Part shown: positions 50,487 through 60,597 of the stretch, piece after piece | How positions within the stretch are numbered: position 1 is the stretch's first letter | Layout of the letters: each line of letters opens with the position of its first letter | Assembly: GCF_021130785.1 (NCBI RefSeq) | Contig: NC_060214.1 | Coordinates: 110,005,001 to 110,069,000 of the forward strand | Origin: Homalodisca vitripennis | Lineage: Eukaryota > Arthropoda > Insecta > Hemiptera > Cicadellidae | Direction of reading: 5' to 3' | Length of the DNA: 64,000 bases | Made by a program: the position numbers and the translations under genes | The notes under the pieces: generated by a model | What the model saw: the letters and a program-made list of their open reading frames with translations, nothing else | Database searches by the model: none | Told to the model about the DNA's origin: nothing

Positions 50487-50937
50487 ATATTTAATTCAAT
50501 CTATTTTAATTTTGATACTGTAATAGTTTGGATGGTAATGATTTTTTTGCTCTAAGTAATTACTAATAATTAAATAGCAATAATTAATTCGCATTGTGTA
50601 CATGAATCAAGTAGTCAAATGCTTGCTAAATTGGTGATGCAATACAAACGCATATCTGTACGTTTGGCTGAACCAGGCTCCCCTTTGATCTCACGGACAA
50701 AATTACATCGGCCCTACCATGCAAACTTTAAATATTATTTCCAGTTAGCTGAATATTGTCCACTTTTACTGAATAAATCCCATAAAACTATTTATACGAA
50801 AAAGTATAAATGTAAATATATAAATCATCTCCAGTGAATGAAACATTTCGAATTAGTTTTGTGAATCAAAAAAATCTTCTTGACAAGGTAATTAAATATA
50901 AAAGACATTTTTAATTTCTTCCACAATTTAATTTATT

Positions 50938-50975
50938 ATTAAAAGCGCTTTTGCCGGTTAAGGCATCATCAGTTA
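50938..50975 (-). ncRNA. Degenerate hammerhead-like motif
   Basis: On the minus strand CTGATGA (50972-50966) is followed by a 4-bp stem (TGCC / GGCA), then AAAA where GAAA is expected, and self-complementary AGCGCT. The order matches hammerheads of Penelope-like elements, but the missing G would abolish cleavage. Confidence 0.45.
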
Positions 50976-52072
50976 TTATTACCAGAAGAACACGTTTATA
51001 AAATAGAAAAATACAATATGATAAAATAGTTAGAATAAACATTTTAAACTAATTGTAGAGGCCAAAAACTCATAAATTATATGTATTATGTGCATTGCAT
51101 ATTATATGTATGTAAAGCATTATGTAGAAAAGTATGGTTTGCAATAATTCATAATTTTGTGAATGGATTTCTTTCTCACTAATGGTGGAAAAAAAATTAT
51201 AAAAACGAAAGAGCCAAAAAAATATTTGACACACAAATATTTATGTTTATTTTGTGTTAAATTTAATTCTTATTCTAATGAAAGAAAAATTATAGGCTTA
51301 CTTTATTCACAAGTTGCGTAAGATACATTGCTTTAAGAAGGTGTCATTTTTCCTTTTTGCTATTTTTGTGCAAGTAAATGTAACATGAGCTTTGAAATTC
51401 ATAGTACTTAATTAAAACAAAAAATTATTTCTGATAAAATAATTTTCACTGTTTATAGCCTATAATTATAAACAATTTATATTTAAGGTAATTAAAATTG
51501 AAAAAGTTAATTTATATTATTTTTATAACAGTCATTTTATTTTTTAATGATAATAGTAAGATTATCTATGACGTTCGCTCAGTTTTTCATAGAAGATTTT
51601 TACTAAATGTATTTGGATTTTTGCTTTTTAAATGCATTAATAACTAAGTTACATTTAAAATTGTAACTTTACTACATCGCATTGTAACAAGGTTAGAGTA
51701 CGCCCCGCGTTTCGCGAAATAGGCTTTGCTAAATTTGCATGTAACATTTAGAGTCTATTTATGTAGCTCATTTAATTCTAGACCTACCCTACGGACAGAC
51801 AGACAATAATGTAGGAAAATATATTTCTACATCCCCAGGTCTACCCCCCTCCCCCATTACAGAATTTTCTATTTTTCTAAAAAGGATCAATTATACCTTA
51901 CTAATGAGTGATAGCCTTCAATGACATTCAGTGAAATCCATGAATGGATATGCATCATCATAAAGGTTCTTTGTTTTTTGAAGGTTTATTTTTGACGATG
52001 GAAGGATTGTGAAGGAAACAGGATTTTTTTCGGACATTTTGCCATCGTTCAGTGAAACAAAAAACAGTAACA

Positions 52073-52118
52073 CTACGTTTCGAGATCTGCAATCTGATCT
52101 CTTCTTCAGGTAAAAGAA
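52073..52118 (-). ncRNA. Hammerhead-like ribozyme motif, left copy
   Basis: On the minus strand: CTGAAGA fits the CTGANGA core, stem II GAGATC / GATCTC, then GAAAC, self-complementary ACGT as stem III, and A as the base before predicted cleavage. Stem I can form at least three pairs (C-G, A-U, U-G). Confidence 0.6.
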
Positions 52119-52483
52119 GAGTTTTAAGAAGTTCATCTCGCATGAACCAATAATAACGAAAGGGCCCATTCCTGTCCCCCTTCCCTTGTATTTCCGCCGC
52201 CGTCTTGTTTTAGCCAGCCGTCACGATTATACCATTGGCTAGCCCCTCTGGTCAGTCGTAGGTGGTTAGTAGACGAGTGAAGACGTATTGTGACCTGTAT
52301 TCCGTAGTTTAGTTTTAATGATTAGTGTTTTGTATAGTTTTTGTATAAGTGCAATGTCTATAGAGTTAGTGAAGTTGACAAACAACATATAGGTTGTGAT
52401 TCCTGACTTAGGCGTGCCACAAACGCTTTAGTAAGATTTGTTTATTTTAACCTAGTTTGTAATTATGTATTAGGTTAGTTCTT

Positions 52484-52530
52484 TACCTGATGAAGAAGAG
52501 ATCACATTGCAGATCTCGAAACGTAGTGTT
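52484..52530 (+). ncRNA. Hammerhead-like ribozyme motif, right copy
   Basis: CTGATGA at 52487-52493, stem II GAGATC (52498-52503) with GATCTC (52512-52517), GAAA at 52518-52521, self-complementary ACGT (52521-52524), A at 52525. This is the best-conserved core in the window. Confidence 0.65.
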
Positions 52531-53348
52531 ACTGTTTTCCTTGTTTCACTGAACGATGGCAAATGTCCGAATAAATCCTGTGGTGTTCCCTTCATCATAA
52601 AGGTATTCTTAATGAAAATGGACTTACATGCAAGACAGTTCGTTCAAAACAACGTGTGGGACAAACATACAGACAAAAAGGCAAACAGATAAAAATGAAG
52701 TGTTTCCAGCGTCTTGCATATTATTTTTCTGAAGTCCACAATAAAACCACGAATATTTCATGGTGTACACCTTCTTATAGAGTGTGTTCACTAATTTCAT
52801 TATTTTCGTTACACGCGAATAATAAATAAATATACGCTGAGGAAGAGTGAAAGTTTGATATCAGTAGCTTATGTTACTAGGGTATGATAACAGCTGTACT
52901 GAACTTCTGTATGTATCGAAGCAAAAATATTTACCATACTTTCGTTTAACTTTTAATCATTGAAAGTGCTGACCCGTAGGAATAGGGAACACGTATTCAG
53001 TTTTAATTGCATATTTAATCAAGAGGAAAACAATAAGAAACTATATATTTCCTTTTGATCAGCTTATTGCTGCTGTATTGCAAAATCAGTTTTCGGTCGG
53101 ATTCTCAATCTATATCACAGAGTCGAAAATATGTATTTTACACTATTTAAATATTTGGAGATGAAAATAATGTTGACTTTAAATTCCACTTAGTTTTGTT
53201 TCAAATCTCAATATTCACGCAAAAATAAAATATATCGTAAGCAGCACTTAAAATTTTGTAAATGTATGTGTAGTTCAGAAGTATTGAACTGGTGGAGTAA
53301 AACTAAGTATACCAGTATATTTAACTACAACCGACTCTTAAGACGTCA

Positions 53349-53792
53349 CGGGTTTATTGGGCGTAGCCCAGCAGCCCCACCACCACCCCTCTCCGCGAGG
53401 CCGAAGGCCTATTTTCGAGAGGCGCTGCTTTTCACGCGCGGACCCGTTTTATTCTTCCTCATTTTCTCCCAGTCTTCCTTCATTTTCCTCCTACCCCGTG
53501 TCCCCTCCCCCAGACACCCTTTGTGCCTGGGATCATCGGAATTTTGCTTCTTTAATTTAGAATTTCTTTCCAATTGTTTCAATTGCTCTTTCTCATCTTT
53601 CTTTCATTCATCTTCCTTCATCAAATCTTCTGTCTTCTTCTTTAATTTAGTATTTTGCTTCTTTAATTTATAACCAACCTCTTTCCAATTGTTTCAATTG
53701 CTCCTTCTCATCTTTCTTTCATTCATCTTCCTTCATCATCTTCTTTCTTCTTCTTTAATTTAGAATTTTGCTTCTTTAATAATTTTGTCTGT
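53349..53792. mobile_element. 444-bp insertion with 12-bp direct repeats
   Basis: CTTAAGACGTCA occurs immediately before (53337-53348) and after (53793-53804). The insert starts GC-rich with small hairpins (TGGGCGTAGCCCA, GGCCGAAGGCC) and continues as a pyrimidine-rich region with a repeated unit of roughly 130 bp (TTTCCAATTGTTTCAATTGCT.CTTCTC, TTTCTTTCATTCATCTTCC). The long direct repeat is the length typical of LINE-mediated retroposition. Open frames here are compositional. Confidence 0.6.
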
Positions 53793-54189
53793 CTTAAGAC
53801 GTCAGTAAGGAGGACAAGGTGGACAGTGCTGATAAAATTTGCATCGGTCCGAGTAGAAATTCAATCAGAAATCAGACTCATGTCTAACGCCAACCTCATA
53901 CCGTGCGAACACAAGCTCTCTTGCCTCATAACTCTTGCTCTCAAACATTTCCGTAGTTATAGCATTTATGATACATATCATAAACTACTACTCCCTATAT
54001 TCTAGTGGGAATAGAACATAAAACATAGTTTTTGTACAAATGCCAACTATTTTTTTATGCATCACGGGCACTATGAAACCTCAGAAAATTGTGTTTTTTT
54101 AAGAAACAAATGATACCTCTCAACTATGACATGTTTGGCGCTCCCAACTTGTGCAAGTGTATCTTGGGCTAGTAGTCGAGCTCCCTAAT

Positions 54190-54555
54190 GCGTTGACGGT
54201 TTCGTTGAAATAAGTATCGCTGGAATGTTAATGAAATGTTTCAAATATGTGTTGTTGTCTGGTAAATTTTTTATAACTAGACTGTTATTTTTTGTTTCTT
54301 GCCTTTAAACATTTTGAACATACGGACGCCGTTCTGTTAATATTACAGAATATAACACTGTTTTCCTTCCTATTTATTCAAACCTATGTGCAAAATTTGG
54401 TTTCTTTAGCTTAACAAGTTTCAGATGTAATATATGTTTTTTATTCGACATGGCGGCCAGCAACTAAAAGAGACATTTCTCAACATATGTATGTAACAGT
54501 GTTTGCTTAACATGATGAGTAACAGAAGGTTGTGGCACTCTTTTGTGAACACCCT
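54190..54555 (+). mobile_element. Interspersed repeat ending in CCTGTATA, copy 1
   Basis: Matches 55895-56040 plus 56575-56812: shared blocks TTTCGTTGAAA, TTTATAA, CAAACCTATGT.C.AAATTTGGTTTCT, and the end TTTTGTGA.CACC.TGTATA. Its end style (CACCCTGTATA) suggests a DNA element. Confidence 0.6.
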
Positions 54556-54556
54556 G

Positions 54557-54711
54557 TATACTGTGCATTATTTTCGTAGTAATCAAAATTGAACTATATG
54601 GTAATAATTCAATAAATTATTTTGATTGGTACAAGCCAAGGAAGGTAGCCTTTTGAACGGAACGTAGGCTACCTTTCTGAGTGTTTAATTACTATGAAAA
54701 TGGTGCATAGC
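54557..54711. repeat. 155-bp inverted repeat with inner hairpin
   Basis: Outer arms TGTGCATTATTTTCGTAGTAAT and the near complement at 54688-54711; inner perfect arms AAGGTAGCC (54642-54650) and GGCTACCTT (54667-54675). MITE-like, no coding capacity. Confidence 0.7.
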
Positions 54712-55894
54712 TTAATGAGGTTGCATGAGTATTGCGTAACAGTTGACACACGATTTGGAAAACCACATATGACCAATAGATTCACCGATTTCCGTGAATA
54801 TGAATAAGAAAAGCTAAAAGAGAAGGTGAACTGATTATAAAATCAGCTCCCTCACACCAAAATAGAAGGGTGAAAAACTGGAAATACGAAACAACTGTTA
54901 CATTTTAATTGTTCATCTCTCTTCAGAGCATCAAACTAAAGTCAAACCTAATTCGAAGCACAAGAATTACTTTATTACTTTCATTACCATTAACTCATAC
55001 TGTTATTCCTACTGTTATTCTGTTATTTTCTACTGTTATTTGTTAAATATTATATTTTAATTTATTAGCACTATTTATTTATGTTCGCTCTTATCAATCT
55101 TATACTTTCGTTAGCTAGTTGATTGCTTTTTCCTGTTGCACAAAAACGTTTTTTATAAATGTTTTTTTCCTTTACGTAATTATTTATTATTCTACATTTG
55201 TTGATATCTACCTATACTTTAGTTGTTTTTTTTATTGTTTTTTATGTAAAGTACAATTTATTTAAATCAATTTCTGAGTTGTTTCCATACTTGAGTAATT
55301 ATTGTTGTTTGTTAATCTTTATTTTTTATTTTTTGTTATGTTTTGGATATTTATAACTTGTTATATCTTTGGATACTTATTATTTATTATCAAATTTTTG
55401 TATACCTATTTTGTTACTTTATGTAAATTTTTCATCTGATTGTATTAATTTTTATTTTCCGCTGTATTCTACCATCTATGCTTGTCTTTGTAAATTGGCT
55501 GCTGCTGTTTGAAATAAATAAATAAACTCATTTCTTCTTTTTTACTTTATGTCTGCAAGTTCCAATTTAATAAAATAACAGTACAATATGACTATCAATA
55601 TAAATCTGTTTTAAAATAATTATTTAAGGCAGTATAGAACTGGCTAATATTTTTAATTAGTCTGTCATTTTGGGTTCATGCTGAGTAAAACATGAATTAT
55701 AATTGTAGCACAAATTTATTCAACAATGTCTTTGAAGCCATTATCTGAGTATCAAATTTAGTGTGATCTTATAAAAAGATATGCCTATTACCATGTTCAC
55801 AATCTCGAATTTTAAGCACAAACTCGTTTAGTTTGCAGAAGCTCATTTAAACTTTCTTCAATATTAACAAAACGGCGTGTTTTAAAAATGCAAG

Positions 55895-56040
55895 CGTATC
55901 CATTGACGGATTTCGTTGAAACAAGTACAGTTAGAATTGTAATGAAATTTCCCAAACAGTTGCAGTCCGGTAATTTTTTATAAATATACTGGATTTTTTA
56001 TGTTTGATTTTAAAGATTTTTAAAAGACGCCTTATTGTTA

Positions 56041-56073
<33 letters not shown>

Positions 56074-56812
56074 TATATAAATATATATATATAGATGAAT
56101 GTTTGTGTGTTTGTCCTTTATAGACTCAGAAAATATTTGACCGATCATTATGAAAATTTGTATGTACATGTATTATTTTCCACGTAGAAGGTTCATACGC
56201 TATGCCCATTGATGTAACTCACCACCAGGAGGTGCTGCAAAATATATGTTATCAAAGCGCCTGCACATTGTAAACTACAATTACGAGATAGTTGTGTATA
56301 AATAACCACACAATATGAGAAGGCGCTAAGTTTTTATGGTCTTTCAAATGAATTTCTGATTGGCCTTATAGCTTGAATGTTAGACCACTTTATTATTAAG
56401 TACATGTACGTGTACAATGGCTATAAACATACACTTTTGGCAGATTTTCTTGATAGTGTCAACAAGGTAAACTATACATCGGCGTTGACAATATTCAATT
56501 GAACCAGAAGTGCTCATACACGAGCAAAGCTTACAAAAAGCGTGTGAAGCCGCGGGGAACAGCTAGTATTTAATAAAAGAACGTAATTGTTGTTTTTATG
56601 TTCCATTACCAATTCAAACCTATGTTCCAAATTTGGTTTCTCTAGCTTAAATATTTTTGGGTATAATTATTTTTTTATGAAAAATTCAGAATGGTGGATA
56701 GTGGCTAAACGAGACATTTATCGACCTATAGTTATATATTATTTTGTTTAAAACGATTAATACTATCACCCACAGAAGTTTTGTGAAACCCTTTTGTGAT
56801 CACCTTGTATAT
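55895..56812 (+). mobile_element. Interspersed repeat ending in CTTGTATA, copy 2, split by nested insertion
   Basis: Same family as 54190-54555. Homology stops at about 56040 and resumes at about 56575, the gap being the TA-to-CTAGT element. That order makes the latter the younger insertion. Confidence 0.6.
56040..56575 (+). mobile_element. TA-to-CTAGT repeat, fullest copy, nested
   Basis: Starts with a TA run, then ATGAATGTTTGTGTGTTTG, and ends GTGTGAAGCCGCGGGGAACAGCTAGT. The CTAG end after a GC-rich block recalls Helitron 3' termini (CTRR preceded by a hairpin), but the 5' TC start was not seen, so class is unsettled. Relatives are at 18515-18945 (minus) and 20340-20545. Confidence 0.6.
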
Positions 56813-56829
56813 GTACATATATATTCATA

Positions 56830-58390
56830 TCTTGATATATTGGCATTCTGGGGAGCATGATGGGAGAATATACAAATATCCCACAAACATTTTTTCATGA
56901 AGATGGTTGCATTTATAATATTTACATAAAATTATATACCTAAAAAGTACGTGAGAATTAGCTTTTACAAGAATCCAGAAACTAAATAAAAGTTTGGTTA
57001 CTAATCGGACGTGCTTGTTTTTATCTTTTTTATAAAACTGATTGTGTGGGATTGTTTTAATGATTCACATCTTAAAAATTATCACTCTATATAAATATTA
57101 ATCTTAACAAAAATTTCTATATAATTAATTTTTTTTAAGATTCCGTATTGATTTTACATGAATTTAAGGGTGAAACTAAACAAAATTTGTATGAATATAA
57201 GCTATTTAACTAAGGATATAGACAAAAAACATTTCATTTAAAATTTCCAAAAAATCCGTTATTCATAAATAACAGCAGTAAAATTAACTCACTCGACATT
57301 CGAAAAAAAAACTGCATGAGTTAGTTATTGTCACTCACAGATGACTGGGGCAGACAACAAAGGAGATGTCATGTTACGTTGATTATAACATTTAAAATGT
57401 TCTATGCCGCCAAGTACACATAATGCTGAATTACAAATAACGCCTGTTTGTGATCTTTTCTCTCAATACAAATGGTAAATTACAGTTTCGTTTTATATTT
57501 TACTATAAATGCTTTGCGAACATTCGAAAACGCTGATATATTTAGTCTGTGTTATATATGGATATGAAATCAAAAGTATTAAAGATCAACCTGAATGTTT
57601 CATTTTAGATTTTAAAAGTGTTCAAAAATTTTATTTACGATGTGTAATCCAACTGTTAAATAATATATTACATACCTAGTTCTGATTCCCAATAAAATAA
57701 TAATGTATACAGTGTCTTAAATTAAAAAAGTTACATTACAAATTTTGTCGTAACTTTTTTATGGTTGACTTTCTTTACAGCCTTACGTTGGGTTGAGAAT
57801 AGTATTAAAAAATATTCTCAATATGATCTATTAGATACAACCAACGTTTATGCTAATATGTTTTACACGTTATTGATCAACTTTAAATACCGGTAATTAA
57901 TGGGACTAAAGTCAGTAGCATAGCCAAGATGATAATGTTATTGGGAGAAAAAATCTTGGTGTAGAAATCATGCACTTACTAAATCAATATTTGATTTAAC
58001 TATTAATGATTTGGTCTTTTTGTGATTGTTCTATTGTATAGTCAAATAAACGCACCTTTTTTGAAAATTCTGCCTTCGCCACTCTCTAAGATTACTATTA
58101 TAAATTAGATAAACCTTTATTGTTTGTGAAAGCGAAAGGAACTTCTTGTTAGATAAACAATTCGATTTGGAGTGTGAAAGCGCTTAATTTGTCCTAAGAA
58201 CGTTAACTGGCATTAAGGTAACAGATAAAACACGCTTGTTAGAGAAACGGGTCTACAGTTGTTATTGTGCAAGGCTGGGTTTTCCTCAAGCTATCAACGT
58301 CTGTCTGTTCGAGGAAAACTGGCGGGATGCCATAAGTGAAACGTCGCAGCCAGCTTGATTATCATAATAATGCACGGATGTCAGCTGATA
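56830..58390. other. Region upstream of the esterase, no feature
   Basis: AT-rich; no repeats or coding sequence recognised. Confidence 0.4.
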
Positions 58391-58396
58391 ACCTCC

Positions 58397-58406
58397 TATA
58401 TATATC
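58397..58406 (+). promoter_or_regulatory. TATA-like box before the esterase
   Basis: TATATATAT lies about 45 bp before the putative ATG at 58442. With usual TATA spacing, transcription would begin close to 58428. A second ATG at 58417 with a strong context (GCCACCATG) opens a 12-codon frame ending at 58455 that overlaps the 58442 ATG in another frame. If the start site were upstream, it would act as a short upstream frame. Confidence 0.35.
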
Positions 58407-58441
58407 CACAGCCACCATGAATGCTCCCGCGCTTGTACACT

Positions 58442-58644
58442 ATGCAGTTCTCTAGACAGCTGATCGTTTCTTGTCGTGTGTGCTTGTGTTGCTGCAGTTG
58501 AAGAGTTGCCGGCGAATCCTATAGTCCAGACAGCGCAGGGGAAGTTGAGGGGCAGGATTGTTAATTCATGGAGTGGAAAAAAGATAATTTCCTTTATTGG
58601 CGTCCGTTTTGCTGAACCCCCCACTGGAATAAAACAGATTTCAG
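58442..58644 (+). CDS. Carboxylesterase, N-terminal exon with frame disruption
   Basis: The frame from about 58464 codes FLVVCACVAAVEELPANP, a hydrophobic signal-peptide-like segment, then GKLRG and GVRFAEPPTG, hallmark motifs of type-B carboxylesterases (serine hydrolases acting on esters such as juvenile hormone or xenobiotics). Just before the donor an AAAA run at 58631-58634 appears one A too long: with three, the exon would end TGINRFQ in phase 0 and match the next exon; as given it reads TGIKQIS and the phase is wrong. The ATG at 58442 (MQFSRQLI) is also one base out of frame, unless the acceptor-like TTGCTGCAG at 58489-58497 begins the exon. The gene is either a pseudogene or affected by sequence errors. 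Confidence 0.75.
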
Positions 58645-59673
58645 GTATTTTAGGTTATGTCATCCGTTTTTTTCATTCATAAAGATAAATAAAAACTGTT
58701 TTAAAATAGTGGTATTAGTTTATACTTAATCAGAAACTTAATGATGTCGTAAACACACTCTTTTACACTCTCTATGATTGAGTGTAAAATTATAGTTAGT
58801 TTCAAAACTTAGAGGTAATTAGTTAACGATATTCCAGTAATATCTAAGTTTTCTTCAATCTATATGAACTCAGCCCTTGTAAAATATGACAATTTGTGTT
58901 ATTGTAGTTATATAACACACGTGATGTTTATTAAAATCCTTATATTCTCCTCAAAAGTATACTAGTTAACTGTAGTGTTTGTGTTAGGATAATATAAATA
59001 TAAAAGGAACATTGGTCTATTTACTTACTCCATTCAAAGTACTTACATGTTGTCAATATACTATAGATTAGCATATTAACATCAATAGAGGTTATAAATA
59101 ATCAGACAGGTGATAAAATTAGACAGTACTTTAAAACTAAATATGAAAGATTTTCTTAAAATATTTAGGTAAAATGTGTAAACAATTATATTATTTTTTT
59201 ACTTCAGGAAAAAGTTATAAGTAGCAGCAAATGAAATAGCTGTTAGAAGTTATTTACTTAATATGGAACGAATTCTTAAACACAAATTCTCGTATACATG
59301 TTAACATTTCAGTCATTATATTAACACAAGGACGATCGTAATAGGTCATTTACCCTCTGAAAATTCGATAATAACATATTTGTCCATTTTTTATGATTGT
59401 GCGTAAATTATATTTGAGGACTTCTATTTTTTTTAAATTTTTATACAGTATTTAAAGTGTTAGATACTCACACCATAACGTCATTGGTTGTTATAGACGT
59501 TTTTATTTTTTTAATGGTATCAATAGTACTTTGTTTGAAGGTTATTTTTAAGGTATCAATAGGTCTTAATTTAAAATTTGCCATAATAGATTGTAAGGGT
59601 TACAGTGATCTCTTACCCAAACCATCCAATTATAACGCAATTAAAATAAAGACGTCGCAAGTGTACTCAGAAG

Positions 59674-60597
59674 TTTTTATTTCCTCAAAATATGAATATT
59701 TCTTAGTTAAAATTATGGTTTCCAAATTTAATTTATATTATTTTTGACGTGACAACGTCTTAAATTAGGTTGCGGCTCGGAGTCACTCATGAAAAAGTGT
59801 AACGCCCGGTAACGTTTACGATGCCCGTCCAGTGGGTCCGCCGCACGGGATAAAGCAGATAACTATGTTTATTCGTGAAAATGTGGGAGTGCTTAGATTC
59901 GTCATTTACAGCAACTACAACAATAAAGGTAAATAATTGTACACTGATATTTCATTATCGTAAACTATGATTGATTGATTAATTGTTAGATTGACACAAA
60001 AGTTGAGAAACTGAGTTTATAGGTTATGTCATACTATTGACAAATGTTGATAGTGTTAAGTAAATTATTAGTTTAAATCACTCTGCAATCAATCGTAATT
60101 CAGTCGATTGAGAAGAAACAGCGCATATTGCTAGTCAAACATTTAAAATAACAAATTATAACCTCTAACCTGTCATAACAGTGCGACCAAACAAACGAAC
60201 TAAACCGACCAATCACCACGCGCGGAGTTAGAATTTAACTGTGTTTAGCAAGAATTTCAAATTCCAATTTTAGTAAATGTTTTATTCAACTTTACCATTT
60301 ACAATAACAAATTTTAATTAATTTCAAATTATGTACAATGTTTTAGTAAAAAAAATATATTTATTTTCTATAGTTAAAATTTGTGCAATTCTTATTTTCA
60401 TTCAATTCCTTGTTCCTATTGTGCAATTTAATAATATTCATATCAATAAATATTCTACCGAGAAAAAGACGTTGTCACGTAAAATCTTCGCCCGTAAAAC
60501 CGACTTTACAGGCAACCATAATTTTTTTTATTTCCTCAAAATATGAATATTTCTTAGTTAAAATTATGATTTCCAAATTTAATTTATATTATTTTTT
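59674..60597. mobile_element. TIR element, copy 2, with flanking direct repeats
   Basis: The core 59746-60525 is nearly identical to 2993-3819, with inverted ends GACGTGACAACGTCTT and AAGACGTTGTCACGT (60466-60480). It lacks the extra duplication of copy 1. It is flanked by direct repeats of about 72 bp (59674-59745 and 60523-60597; TTATTTCCTCAAAATATG to AATTTATATTATTTTT), differing at few positions. It lies in the esterase intron. Open frames across it are repeat sequence. Confidence 0.75.

Larger units (their letters stand above)
52000..52590. mobile_element. Pair of inverted Penelope-type terminal repeats
   Basis: Two inverted segments of about 100 bp (52005-52105 and 52484-52580) share AAACAGGATT, CATTTTGCCATCGTTCAGTG, AAACAAAAAACAGTAACACTACGTTTCGAGATCTGCA-type sequence in blocks. 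Each carries a hammerhead-like core. The 370 bp between them has no recognised coding sequence but includes a GC-richer part (52160-52290). Confidence 0.65.

Noticed and set aside
53266..53673. 135-codon open frame, Phe/Ser/Pro-rich
   Set aside because: It crosses the left border of an insertion and is driven by pyrimidine-rich composition.
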